A stretch of DNA of 64,000 nt from Maea johnstoni (taxonomy: Eukaryota; Annelida; Polychaeta; Spionida; Magelonidae), in NCBI GenBank assembly GCA_963942565.1, contig OZ012690.1, positions 12,612,007 through 12,676,006 of the forward strand. The letters are read 5' to 3'. The position numbers and the translations under genes were made by a program. Positions within the stretch are counted from its first letter, which is position 1; the number at the start of each line of letters is the position of its first letter. Below the pieces are notes generated by a model. It ran no database searches. It saw nothing but the letters and a program-made list of their open reading frames with translations, and was not told the origin of the DNA. This document shows positions 44,284 to 56,792 of the stretch, one piece after another.

Positions 44284-44617
44284 ATGTGTTTAAGTAAGAT
44301 GAATGGATAGACCTCAGAGCTTCACCCCCGTTCTTACCCTTCTAACACCTTTTTGTTTAGACAGTTGATACCGAATGCCACTCATGCACATTTTGCTTTA
44401 GACGTGATAATGAAGCTAATACAACGCTTTTGTTTCTAATACGTAAACTAAACACTGGTCGCTATAGTTTTGTGACTTATAGGATGTTTCCTACGTAAAT
44501 AATTGCTGTTAGACTCATTTGTCTGACGTCGTAAGATATTGGCAGGATGTTGTATAATGTGGGATTTAGTCTGTAAAATATATACACACATAAATACTCG
44601 TATGCGCAATATTGTAA

Positions 44618-44674
44618 AATATAGAAATACTGGCTGATGCAATGTTTCATTGCATCAGCCAGTATTTCTATATT
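44618..44674. repeat. Perfect hairpin, 27-bp arms, 3-base loop
   Basis: Left arm AATATAGAAATACTGGCTGA, then TGCAATG, loop TTT, then the exact inverse. No mismatch in 27 bp. Confidence 0.92.
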
Positions 44675-44911
44675 ATATCATCATATCTGCCGCATACCCG
44701 CAGCTACTTTATGTGACCCCATTGAACAACACACTATTTGTTGTTTTATTAGTGTACACGCACACTATTTCAGAATCAATAGTGGGTCCACTACCCCTCA
44801 GACATTTAACCAATAAGGTGAAAGTAAGGGACATATTTACATCTTTCATAAAAAGTGTTCTAGTACTAGTGCTGTATATATTATTAAAGTAACCCATCTG
44901 CAAATTGCCTT

Positions 44912-45140
44912 TAACCCATTAATTCTCACAGCGGACAAAAGCACCCTGACATTTTGGGGAAATCTTTCACCAAAAAGTATATTTGGAAAGTATTTGATGG
45001 AGAAATGTTGTTAAGAATATTACCAACAATTCTTCTTCAAATATATCTTGAAAACCGCTCTTAATTTACAAGTTGTTGTCAATAGTATGAAAGATCCAGA
45101 CGACAATTCTAAGTTCACGTCTTAAGCATTTATGGGTTAA
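44912..45140 (-). mobile_element. Family D piggyBac-type MITE
   Basis: TTAACCCATTAATTCTCAC at the left and TTAAGCATTTATGGGTTAA at the right. The body is reversed relative to the copy at 1357. Confidence 0.88.
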
Positions 45141-45689
45141 AACATCAGGATCTCTCATTTGTGAGTGGGGGGGGGGGGTTAACATGGGATTAGTTTTTAG
45201 GGTTGCCTGATGGGTGTGTAATCCCTACCCCTGGGAATCAATTAGAAAAGGTGACAGCTCCAGAAAAACGAGAAAACACGAATGATAGTGATTCATTAAG
45301 GACTTGAAATTAGGAGATTAGCAGTAAAAACACACACAGGAGACGCATGAAAAACGATGGGTAAAATGAAAGATTAAGCAATCGGGATTTAAATTTCTCA
45401 TTTAATTTCCGCTTCATTAGTCGGCCAAGAGCCCTGGCAGCTCGTGTTTACTATGTACAATTACTACCGACTTAGTAAGATTATCTATCTGTCTATCTAT
45501 AATTCATTCTCCGAAATCAGCACTGTTCAATTTTAATATTATGGTAAACAAACCCATAACTCATAACTGGCTCATAACTGGGATTTAGAAAGTGCGACTG
45601 AGTACGGTCTAGAATAGCTACCTTGTTGCTAAAATATTCTCTTGTTGTTTGTCTTACTCAGAGAGAGCCCTCTTCATCCATGTGATGAT

Positions 45690-46038
<349 letters not shown>

Positions 46039-46491
46039 ACAGTCTAGAATCTAGGGTAAGTGGAGTTATGATCGTCGGAACTCATGATCTGTTTATGTTT
46101 GTTCCCTCCTCCCCCCTCTGCGTAGAACAGCCTGTAGTGGGACAGTGACCCCTGTGACTGAGTTATGAATGGCTATGATAACGGCGGCGTGACCCTGGGA
46201 GGGGGTCATGGTGGCGCTGTGTGTTTTGGGTGCGTGTGAACGACTTATCAGTAGCTGCACTATCTGCGGCAAGGGGAATAGATGGGCAATGTTCACAGCA
46301 CTCCTAACCTGTGAACTCCGCTCTTAGCGCCGCCGCCACCGCCTGGCTGGTGTGACAGTGTGCAAACATGCACATTGGCTCCGGCAAACACACCTTCTTT
46401 CCGCAACCTTCTCACCCCTGTCTCCCTCTCTCTCCCATCGCTGCTACTGCAACTCCTTCTACTCACCCCTGTGTGTTTGTATACAGACAAC

Positions 46492-46590
46492 ATGTGCAAT
46501 GTGTTTTGGTTTTGAGGCCAAGCGAACGAACTTTCTGATTCCAATGTGCAATGTTTTGGTTCTGAGGCCAAGCGAACGAACTTTCTGATC
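46492..46590. repeat. Tandem duplication of about 51 bp
   Basis: GAGGCCAAGCGAACGAACTT occurs twice with near-identical flanks, one unit apart, in GC-richer sequence. No gene seen. Confidence 0.85.
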
Positions 46591-46885
46591 CCCGAAATAT
46601 GCAGATCCAAGTAAACCCTGCCTCCACTTCTTGTTTCTAGAGAGCAGTCCCCATGGCTTGATTTAAACTGGTTATCCATGAATCGCATCCAGCATTTTTA
46701 AAACCCTAACTCCCTAACGTACAATGTGTAGAAACCATTGTTTCCTTGAAAGTACCCCAATGATGGAGCGAACTAGCGCATAGGTTCTGACTCTAAGAGG
46801 ACATATTTTTTGCATTTCATCGTATGAATGTTCAACCCGCGCTCTATTTTCGTAAAGCACCGTTCACACAGTGATTACGACTACC

Positions 46886-47147
46886 TACAGTACGGACATT
46901 TAATTCCTGCACCAGACGACCGGACGTCTGCCCGTGCCTGGTTGTAGAAACACCCATGGATATTATGTCACAAATATAAGCAAAGCACATCGATGACTCA
47001 CGTAGCTTGCGACTCAAAGCTACCTTCAGTTGTAAGGGTAATCCATGCATCCAAGCCCAGGAAATTAGATGGCAATCGGGCGTGCGGTCGTGTATTCTGA
47101 CCGGGCTGCTCACGCATTTAGTGCAGGAATTAGATGTCGGCACTGTA
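46886..47147 (+). mobile_element. Family E MITE (TA/CAGT ends)
   Basis: TACAGTACGGACATTTAATT to ATGTCGGCACTGTA. Inverted ends of about 28 bp, with TA at both edges as in Tc1/mariner/pogo elements. Nearly identical to 53796-54057. Confidence 0.9.
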
Positions 47148-47785
47148 CATGTATCTTCTGAGAGCAAATAGCAGGTCATCGTACGTGCAGTCGCAGACTG
47201 TTGCGCAACCGCCTGTTGCAATTGGGGAAAATTGGCATTGCATTGACCGCTGGTGGTCATAGGTGGTTTTGAATGTTCAAACCCTGGCTGCGATCACCTG
47301 CGACTGAAATGGTTGTGGAGAGGTCTAGGCCATTAGTGAGAATAGTAAGGGACCAACTATTATAGAAGCACCCATAGGTTTGCACACAAGCAAAAGAGAA
47401 CTTCTGGTTCTTTTGTCTCTATCAGTTTTTACTATAACACGGTCGTTTCGAACATGCATTTTGGATATCAAATGTAAAGATAATTGCATAAACGTTGGCA
47501 GTGGTATAGTCAAGAGTAATTCAAAGGGGCGGGTGTCACAATCTTTCCAATATAAATTTTGTTCAAAAGTTATGGGAAATTGTTAAGGGAATTGTTATGA
47601 AATCTGAGTGGAGTAAAAGAAAATTAAAATCATGCCTATGCATGTTTAAAGTTTTTCTACTCCAAAGATCTTATTAACCTGCATGGGGATACTTGGTGTA
47701 CTCCTCAAAATCACAGAAGTTATCCGTCACCAAAAAGACTACAGAAAACCATTCCGCGCAACGATAGAAACCGATCCTATCAATT

Positions 47786-47998
47786 ACTGTAAATCACTTA
47801 AGTATAGCGGGAACACTAAGATAGCGATAATAGCGCTCTGCCCATATGCGCTATTGTAAAATCCCCATCTTTATTAAATTCTTAATTGAACTTGCTGCTG
47901 CTGTTCCCGTTCACCGCTATACTTAGATCACGCTATTCAGGACAGTACAGTAATTGCGCTATATAATGTTCACGCCATGTTTAAGTGATTTACAGTAT
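47786..47998 (+). mobile_element. Family C MITE
   Basis: TACTGTAAATCACTTAAGTA to TTTAAGTGATTTACAGTA. The inverted ends are nearly perfect, with TA at both edges. Confidence 0.92.
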
Positions 47999-49108
47999 GC
48001 ATTCCATTTGAATCAGCATTTGTGAAAATGCACAAATACCACGTCTCTTCAAAGAGTCAACGAAGAAAAATGGAGATAGAAAGAAAAAATCTTTAAAATG
48101 GCATATGTATGATAAAGTATTCATAGGAAAAACAAAAAGTGATAATACATAACTTTGAAGATGGAAAACCTGACTGGGGAAGGTTCTCAAGGAGACGGAG
48201 ACCTATAGATACACTTTGACAGCAACACTCCAAGTTGGACAAGGTCGTTGGAGATATATTTATCAATCTGATATCCAAGTGGGATCCGCAATGCTTATGT
48301 AAAATAGTGATATCTTGGGGGCGTTTTTACGGGTCAGCATTTGCACCAGAACGACTGCCTGGGCACTTATAGAAATAGCTGTTGCACTAGAGAATACACG
48401 TAAGTCCTCTTTGTAGGAAGGTCGTGATAGTAGATAGGGTGGGGGTCTTTTGAGGTCTCCACTCATACACTAGTTGTTAACCATATATTGTTTCTGCAGC
48501 GAATTTTATTTATGAGTTGCGGTAACCTCAGCGCCCTAAGTTTTTATTTTGCTTTTTTGGTTGCGTCTCATAGCTTAGGTCATATAAGGACGAGACAGAA
48601 ATCCTGAGGCTGAGCAAAAAAACATTCTATTCATGAACAATTCAAAAGGGTCTTGCGGTTGCGAAGGCGGCATAAACAGAACTTCACATGGCCAAGCACG
48701 TACACAGCGACTAGGCAGAACATGCCTTTGACGTTCTAGCTTAGAATTCAGCCAAGATCTTACGCCTAAGAGCCTTGCGTATTACCTGGAAACTGGGACG
48801 GACAGTCCTTCCTACACATGTTGGCTGCTTTAACTTTGACCACAGCTATGGTAGTAGTGTATTAAATGCTGAATAAATGAAAGTGATGTTTTATCATCAT
48901 TTTAAGGGGTCCAGGGAAGACAGTGTCTCAGGCCAAGTCCCGCCTCCTTTGCCCTTGAATGTCAATAATAACTGGACAGTATAGAACTAAGAATATGTGC
49001 AATGACGCTAGTAAATTGGCCAGAATCATGCTTATTAGAGAGAAGAAATGCTATTCCAAAACACACATAATTAGCAGGTTTTTCAGTTGGATTGATTAAG
49101 GTTGTGAT
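47999..49108. other. Non-coding stretch, nothing certain
   Basis: Contains one diverged copy of the CTTAGGTCATAT repeat (48572-48605). No gene seen. Confidence 0.5.
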
Positions 49109-49660
49109 GCTGGTGACACTCTCAAAATAAGACAACTCCTAGTTTAGCACTCCTGTCCCCTTTCTAACAATAGTTATCTAATCCCTGAGGTCTTGGTGTT
49201 TCAAATATAAATTTTCTTTAACTTACCTGCTTGAGCTGACCTCGATATAAACACAGAATCAATTTTACAGTGTTTTACCTCAAATGAGGTTTTCTTGATC
49301 AATAAAGGTTAATTTGATTTATAAATACCATACATGTCTGCTAAATGTACTAGGCTAGGGCAACTGGAAGGCAAATTTGGGTTCCTGCAAGAAAATACCT
49401 TACAGCACGCGTTTTTTGATGGAAATGTTTACCTAAGATAGTAGGTCACAATGGACAGACATGTTGACTTACTTTCGTGAGTAAAATGTTCACCAAAATC
49501 GTGTGCTGTAAGGTATTCTCTTGCAGGAACTCCAAGAAAACTTATGTAAGTAAGTTAAAGAAAACTTATATTTGAAACACCAAGACCTCAGGGATTAGAT
49601 AACTATTGTTAGAAAGGGGACAGGAGTGCTAAACTAGGAGATGCCTTATTTTGAGTGTGT
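49109..49660. mobile_element. 550-bp element with about 110-bp inverted ends
   Basis: Left arm runs from about 49115 (CTCAAAATAAGACAACTCCT) to CTTTAACTTAC; the right arm is its inverse (about 49545-49657). A second nested inverted pair (TTCCTGCAAGAAAATACCTT at 49381 and its inverse near 49503-49530) lies within. About 200 bases of unpaired, non-coding core. Confidence 0.85.
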
Positions 49661-49734
49661 CTGTAGCTTGGCGTAGAGTGAAGGCCAAGTAGGGCCATGA
49701 AGTAGACTAGGACCAGGCGCGAGCAACACACCCC

Positions 49735-49947
49735 TTAACCCTTCCAATGCTGAGGCTACTTTTGCCCAAAGCACAAGAGATGCAAAGACTTTTGAAAGCC
49801 ATCTAAACCCTGTCATATTGTTATTCATGTGATAGCTCTTGCTGAGTGCTCTCAGATGAGTACCCATGTGCAAGGGTTTCAGTCAATTTCAGGTTTAATT
49901 GCATCATTTTGTAATGGCCAAATTAGCCACAAGCAGTATAAGGGTTA
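49735..49947 (+). mobile_element. Family P piggyBac-type MITE
   Basis: TTAACCCTTCCAATGCTGAG at the left and GCAGTATAAGGGTTAA at the right. Second copy of the element at 31966-32180. Confidence 0.82.
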
Positions 49948-50127
49948 ACTTCTAAGGCAGCTATAGTTGTAGGCTTTGAAATAGGCATTTAAAGAACTGA
50001 ATAGGAAACAATTGTAACATTAATGAATAAGAATAATACATATAAACAAATTAATGCTGTCTCAAAGGTATATCTTTTCAGCCATCAGTTCACAGAGAAG
50101 AAGAGGCGAGCTGAGAGAAAAACGAAG

Positions 50128-50363
50128 CCTAGATGTCTAGGCTGTTATATGTATTTTCTGTTAGCACCAACTATTCTAGACGAGGTGGCCATAGTGGTTC
50201 ATTTAGTTTACACTTATCTCACCAGGATTCAGTTTGATTATAAAACGTATAGATATCTTAGGATCAGGTGGTGCCATCTATCTACCATACCTGATACTAG
50301 AGCACACTGCTTGGGCAGCACAGAAGGGAATGTCAACTTTTTAGGGACTAGGAACCTAGTCTA
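50128..50363 (+). mobile_element. Family A hairpin-ended element
   Basis: Near-consensus copy from AGCCTAGATGTCTAGGCTGT to GACTAGGAACCTAGTCTA. AGAAAAACG occurs on both sides, a 9-bp duplication. Confidence 0.9.
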
Positions 50364-50950
50364 AGAAAAACGCAGCAGCATTCACTTCATACCACCTGCT
50401 ATATCAACACACATTCTGACTTCATGTTTACCTAATAAGCAAAACTTGGCTGACCACTAGCTTTAACATGGTGTTAAAGGACATGATGGGACACAACAGC
50501 ATATCAGGGTCACGGTAGTTCGGATGCCTGGCACTACCCGACATTGCCAAGGGGGATTAATTTATCCATTCCGTGCACTAAAGGACTTTCATTAGACACG
50601 TGTGGACGATCGGGCTGCTATCTATACGAAAAAAACTCAGGCTCTGATATAGTTACGTTCATCGAACCTACATACTAATAAAATAGATCCCCTTCTTGAC
50701 CAGCATGACCTAGGTGGTAATGATTATCAGTATGGTTTCGGTCTGTACTAAAACAAATAAAAGCCCACAGCAGTATCCCCCCCCCCCCCCCCCCCGCCCA
50801 TGTCAATGAGGATGAGCCCGCTCCGTTTTGGCCGTCCCACGACGTGACACCATTACGATTTACCCGCACCCTTATATGTAATTGTAGTTTTACTTCCTAT
50901 ATTAGTAGCATGCGATAATGTGTGGCATATGTGTTTATGTTGTGTTTAAT

Positions 50951-51138
50951 ATGGGGCGCCGTTTGTAACATCACGATTTCTGTCGACAGAATGTAATTCT
51001 GTCACACAGAATTCGTATTCTGTTGGACAGAATTACATTCCGTGTACAGAATGTAATTCAGTCACACAGAATACGAATTCTGTGTGACAGAATTACATTC
51101 TGTACACAGAAATCGTGATGTTACAAACGGCGCCCCAT
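50951..51138. mobile_element. Palindromic element with ATGGGGCGCC ends
   Basis: Whole-length inverted repeat: ATGGGGCGCCGTTTGTAACA at the left and its inverse at the right. The interior is made of tandem and inverted CAGAATGTAATTCTGT/ACAGAATTCGTATTCTGT modules. Confidence 0.87.
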
Positions 51139-51271
51139 AGTTTAAGCATCCGAGTGTCTGTTACCCATCGTTTTTACAGGTTTAATGTGGAAATAGATAT
51201 GTCGATAATAGAGGAGGAGGAGGGGGAATGTTCGCTTTAATGCCAGCACTATCTACCTGTGCAGGTAGTAG

Positions 51272-51497
51272 GTTAGACTAGGTTCCTAGTCCCTAAAAAG
51301 TTGACATTCCCTTCTGTACTGACCAAGCAGTGTGGTGTAGTACCAGGTATGGTAGATAGTTCGCTCCACCTGATCCTCAGATCTCTATAGGTTTTAGGTT
51401 CAAACTGAATCCTGGTGAGATAAGTGTAAACTATGGCCACCTCGTCTAGAATATTCGGTGCTAACAGAAAATACATATAACAGCCTACAAATCTAGG
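51272..51497 (-). mobile_element. Family A hairpin-ended element
   Basis: Reverse copy from TAGACTAGGTTCCTAGTCCC to GCCTACAAATCTAGGCTA. No coding capacity. Confidence 0.88.
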
Positions 51498-51828
51498 CTA
51501 GTTGTATTGTTTTGTATATTTATTGACCAAATACGAAGATTTGAAAATACAATTACAAATCATATAGCAAATAAGCAAAACTAAACGTAACTAAGCGACG
51601 ACTTGCTGAAAGGACAGCTGTAGTAGTAGGTGGGAGAGACGTAGGCCTTGTTCAGGTATGTGTGCATGCGCATAGTAGCACCGTCCCCTCCCCACACATT
51701 GCTGTGCTGCTATGTCACTCTCGCATGCCTGTGGTCAGCCACAAACCCACGCCATCTCTTATCTCTCCTACCTGCAGCACACAAACAAGACGCCCACCCA
51801 CCTGAGCAGAGCTGGCTTACCTGAGGCA

Positions 51829-52080
51829 GAGCCTAGATTTCTAGGCTGTCATATGTATTTTTCTGCTATGTTTTTTCTGTTACAAGGCACCAAATACTCT
51901 TGGTGGCCATAGTGGTAAATTTAGTTTACACTTATCTCACCAGGATTCAGTTTATGTATGAATACTCTAGAGATAGGAGGAGCAGGTGGTGCCATCTAAC
52001 AACATACCTGGTACTACACCACCCTGCTTGGTCAGCACAGGAGGGGATGTCAACTTTTTAGGGACTAGGAACCTAGTCTA
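51829..52080 (+). mobile_element. Family A hairpin-ended element
   Basis: From AGCCTAGATTTCTAGGCTGT to GACTAGGAACCTAGTCTA, flanked by CTGAGGCA on both sides (8 bp). Confidence 0.9.
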
Positions 52081-52140
52081 ATCTGAGGCACAGCGAAGAC
52101 CACCGCATGCTACACAACAATATTCACCATCGTCACATGG

Positions 52141-52557
52141 ACAAGCATATAACTGAATGAATATATAGATAAACAAATTAATAATCGAGTGAGTGAATGA
52201 ATGAACGAATGAATGATTGAATGAATGGATGAATGAAAAATAATAACAAATAATGATAAAAGAATGAATTGATGAAATATAAAGATAACTAAATGAATGA
52301 ATAGATATATAAATAAATACAGATAAGTAATTGAACGAGAAAATTACGGACAAGCATATAACTGAATGAATATATAGATAAACAAATTAATAATCGAGTG
52401 AGTGAATGAATGAACGAATGAATGATTGAAGGAATGGATGAGTGAAAAATGATAACAAATAATGATAAAAGAATGAATTGTTAAATATAAAGATAAATAA
52501 ATGAATGAATATATAAATAATTGAATAAAGATAAGTAATTGAACGAGAAAATTAAAG
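52141..52557. repeat. 209-bp tandem duplication in a GAATGA-rich tract
   Basis: ACAAGCATATAACTGAATGA at 52141 recurs at 52350 with about 200 bases of matching GAATGA/AATA-rich sequence. The low-complexity tract goes on to about 52810. Confidence 0.88.
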
Positions 52558-53137
52558 ATAAATGAATGAATAATTGAATCTAAAAATAGATATATAGAAT
52601 AAACATGAAAATCTAATTAGGTAAGGATTGATTATGAGATAGATAATATATGAATAAAAAAAATAATACATAGACAAATAGATATCTAATTAAACAAATA
52701 GTTAGACAAATAAATAAATGAATGAATGAATAAATAAAGAAATAGATAATAAATAAATAGATAGATTGATTAATTAACTGATTGATTAATAAACGTTCAA
52801 ACAAACAAACACAATAATAGACAAATGATTAAGTAAGAAAATGCCGTTAGTGCTCCAGGATGTATTTATAATTCGATTAGATTTCTTAAACCTCTTTTCA
52901 CAGTCTACGGGTGAAATGAAACAGACGATAACGAATGCAGCTCTCCTCAATCCTGCTCTCATTTACATATGCCTTAATGGTTCGTCATCAACTCATTTAA
53001 ATGTATGATTAGTATTGAAATTATCCTAAACGTTAATCAAGGGGAAATTTTTCAATTTGATGTAATTAATCCCTCAAATTGTGTTCATGGTTCTTTTTTA
53101 TTTATGTATGATTTTGTGTAACATATGTTATCACAAT

Positions 53138-53270
<133 letters not shown>

Positions 53271-53795
53271 CGTATGGCCAAAACGGGGTATGTAAAGTAT
53301 TGAACAGTGTTATATTCATTCTGAACCACGTTCATGGCGGTAGAATGAAGGAACTGAACCATAACAACCCTACACATACCTCTTACCGGAGGCGCCCTCT
53401 ATGAGACGAAAACAAAAGAACCGAAGCATAACCGCCTACATCCCACGCCGGTGGCGCCCTCTTTATTGTCTTTTTTGATGTTAGGTGTCTAGTCTGGGGA
53501 GCTTCCTGTCAATGATCACATATTATGCAGATATAAGCTGGTTAGAACATCGTTATCATAGCTTCAGGCAAAACGTATTCTCTCAAAGCAGCCGACTAGA
53601 CGCTAGTGCGACAGGTGCATGTCCAACACCGTATTATCCTAGAAACCGCCTCAAACATCCAACCCTTGGGCCAAACACTTTTAAGTAGCATTAAGTAGCG
53701 TCATGGACGCTACCGGCCAGTCGCCTTTGTGTGGGTCCTTTCCAGAGATTATAAGTACTTGTTGGCACAAGAGGTCAAATCATAACATCAACACG

Positions 53796-54057
53796 TACAG
53801 TACGGACATTTAATTCCTGCACCAGACGACCAGACGTCTGCCCGTGCCTGGTTGTAGAAACACCCATGGATATTATGTCACAAATATAAGCAAAGCACAT
53901 CGATGACCCACGTAGCTTGCGACTCAAAGCTACCTTCAGTTGTAAGGGTAATCCACACATCCAAGCCCAGGAAATTAGATGGCAATCGGGCGTGCGGTCG
54001 TCTATTCTGCCCGGGCTGCTCACGCATTTAGTGCATGAATTAAATGTCGGCACTGTA
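53796..54057 (+). mobile_element. Family E MITE (TA/CAGT ends)
   Basis: Nearly identical to 46886-47147 (a few substitutions), so the two inserted fairly recently. Confidence 0.9.
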
Positions 54058-54304
54058 CCACGTGACATAAGCTTCCCTCATATTTTAACCACCTTCGGCC
54101 CAGTCTTGAAAATTCTTGGGCCGCTGCAAATGGTGGATGGCTGGTATCAGCGGCCCACCAATACCTTTAGCGCCATTCGTTAATGGCATTTCTCTTTAAT
54201 ACAGGGCAATGGGTCTCGCAATGCGACAGAAAGGTGGGAACGAGTGGAAGGGGTAAATGGTTTGATTAGCTCCAAGGACACGTTTGCTTTATATCTGTAG
54301 TGAC

Positions 54305-54516
54305 TCTCCGAGACCCTTTTGCACTCCTTAACAAGTGTCGTCTGCATCGATTATACACAAGACAATAACTTGGAAAATGAGATCTAAGACAGAGAAAAAA
54401 TGAAGGAACATTGTTGGTTGAAGTCTGGTAATCAATTCTTCTTCAGATATTCTCCGAATATGGCCTTCTACGGGAAGCTATTACCAAAAATAACGGCACG
54501 GGCATTAAAGGGTTAA
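54305..54516 (+). mobile_element. Family D-like MITE, degraded
   Basis: Weak core (GTGTCGTCTGCATCGATTAT, ACATTGTTGGTTGAAGTCTG) and a GGCATTAAAGGGTTAA end. Confidence 0.6.
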
Positions 54517-55063
54517 AGAGCACAGCAGGTGCATTATTGTACGGGATGTAGTTAACACGCACTTGTTCACGTACGGCCCGTGCAGCCCTACTGAAAGGCG
54601 AGAGAGCTTTAAAGAGTAGAGAATGCATTTAAACTGCCGTTTGCTGTATTTACAATTTTGCAAAGAGCGCACGCCGCACAAATGAGTTTTTCATGATAAG
54701 CTGGTGTGCCTGAAAGAAGAGTTAATGAGACGTTCATTTCTCTGTTTATAGGTGCGAAAAGCGAGAATAAGGGCCAACATTAAATGCAACATTTGTATGG
54801 TATTTGGATTTTATTCTTTTCCCGGTTTCCCAGGCATGCTTAAGCTAGACATGGGTTCGTTTAAAGCATTGCTTTATAACTTTCTAAATCATAATTGGCG
54901 TGCTCTTCCTCATCACGATTTGTTCTCCTTTTTCATTCATTCATTCTTGTACTTCCTTTTTTGTGAAAACCCAGAAAATGATAACACTAACATTTTTGAT
55001 TCCAGTATGAATCAACCAATTACTGGAACATCATGTAAGAACATATAGGCTATCATGAGCCAG

Positions 55064-55139
55064 TAGTAGCCCCCCCCCCCCCCTCTCTCTCTCTCTCACA
55101 CACACACACACATTCTATATCTCTCACACACATACATAT

Positions 55140-55196
<57 letters not shown>

Positions 55197-55200
55197 AGTA
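55064..55200. repeat. C run and CT/CA microsatellite
   Basis: A C homopolymer at about 55070-55082, then CT and CA runs. A second, related CT/CA run lies at 55440-55575. Confidence 0.93.
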
Positions 55201-55439
55201 TACACACCTCTATAGTTCCCTATTTTTCCCATTTTAAAGCAACTTTTTTTTATTTGGCCTTGTTTCGAACTGATATTACCCTCAACTAGCGTGAACCTAA
55301 CTCTAAACCTTACCCTAATCAGACTAAAAACAAGGAAGAAATGTGTAAAAACATTGTGAGGTCAATCTCACAAAGAAGCCATGCTTCAGTAACCACTATC
55401 AGTTTAGTTATGGAGGTGATCTCACAACTCAGAAATACA

Positions 55440-55503
55440 AGTACACAAACACACACCCTCTCTCTCACATAAAAATACACATTCTATATCTCTCACACAC
55501 ATC

Positions 55504-55568
<65 letters not shown>

Positions 55569-55575
55569 GCACATG
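55440..55575. repeat. CT/CA microsatellite
   Basis: (CT)n at about 55506-55556 flanked by CA runs and ACATTCTATATCTCTCACAC, which is also present at 55111-55130. The two stretches look duplicated. Confidence 0.92.
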
Positions 55576-55930
55576 CTACCAGCAGAGTGCGCCATAGGGT
55601 ACACGCGGCAGCACATTTTGTCACAGGTGCTTACAGGTGCGCGGGGTGTTACGTTATTCGGCACCTAATTTACAGGTGGACAGATGGGCAGGTGCGCCCG
55701 ACAGGTGCGACTTGGCTTTTGTCCACCTGCTCTGTTCCTCTCTCCCCGCTCTCTATGAGGGTCTGTGGGCGTCATATGGGGCCCAGTGGCACCAGAGGTC
55801 AGAGGTCATCAGCGAGGAGGTTATGGTGGACGAGGAAGAGACCTGTTGCGCGGCACATGATGAGCCTAGTAGCTCAGGCATCCTTCTGTAGTCCCACTGC
55901 ACGTTGGGTATTATGATCATCCCTGCTTTG

Positions 55931-56183
55931 TACGATGGACCAAGTGTGAAAGAAAGAATAAATTTGAATTTATTTTCACTCCCGTTTATTGGGGGGAGAA
56001 AATATATGCAAATTTATTTTCTCTCCCCTACATACGGGAGTGAAAATAAATTTAAATATTTTTTCTCCCCCCCCCCCAATAAACGGGAGTGAAAATAAAT
56101 TCAAATATATTTTTTCTCTCCCCAATAAACAGGAGTGAAAATAAATTAAAATTTATTCTCTCTTTCACAATTGGTCCATCGTA
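55931..56183. mobile_element. Family M foldback element, complete
   Basis: TACGATGGACCAAGTGTGAA at the left and its inverse TTCACAATTGGTCCATCGTA at the right. GCTTTG occurs directly outside both ends (6-bp duplication). Inner inverted repeats alternate AAATTTATTTTC with CTCCCGTTTATTGGGG blocks. Confidence 0.88.
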
Positions 56184-56582
56184 GCTTTGTATGTGGTTTC
56201 GTTATTTGAATCGCTCGATTAATTGCTCACCAACAGACGATTTCTGAAAGTCCCTGATATGGTAGGACATAGAAATGAAATCTGAGACAAGCAATTACTA
56301 TGTAACCATTCGCAGTGTTCCGTCCTGAACTTTCAGATTGCTTTTAGAATGATTCACTCTCAATAGGTTTCATGTGTTTACGCTTAATTTTATTATTTTT
56401 TTGAGAATCTTGTGTTACCTGTGTATTCATTCAGTATCTTGATTTTGTTTGAGCAGTTATAGTCAATACACATACTAGTGATACACATGGTAGAATACGG
56501 AATGGCTATCTCGAGGAAAGTCAAACCTAGAAAGGAGGTCACCTGCTCAGATTGACCACCTGTTTAAAAAGACCAGTCTCAA

Positions 56583-56792
56583 TACTGTAATTCACTTAAG
56601 TATAGCGGGAAAAATAGGATAGCGATAATAACGCTCTGCCAATATGCGCTATTGTAAAATCCCCGTCTCTATTAAATTCTTAGTTGAACTTGCTGCTGCT
56701 GTTCCCGTTCACCGCTATATTTAGGTTACGCTATCCAGGGCATTATCGTAATTACGCTATATAATGTTCACGCCATATGTAAGTGATTTACA
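56583..56792 (+). mobile_element. Family C MITE
   Basis: TACTGTAATTCACTTAAGTA to GTAAGTGATTTACAC. The body matches the other copies; the right end is slightly degraded. Confidence 0.88.

Noticed and set aside
46293-46688. 131-codon minus-strand frame in GC-richer sequence
   Set aside because: Composed of a tandem duplication and low-information sequence; no domain or exon signals.
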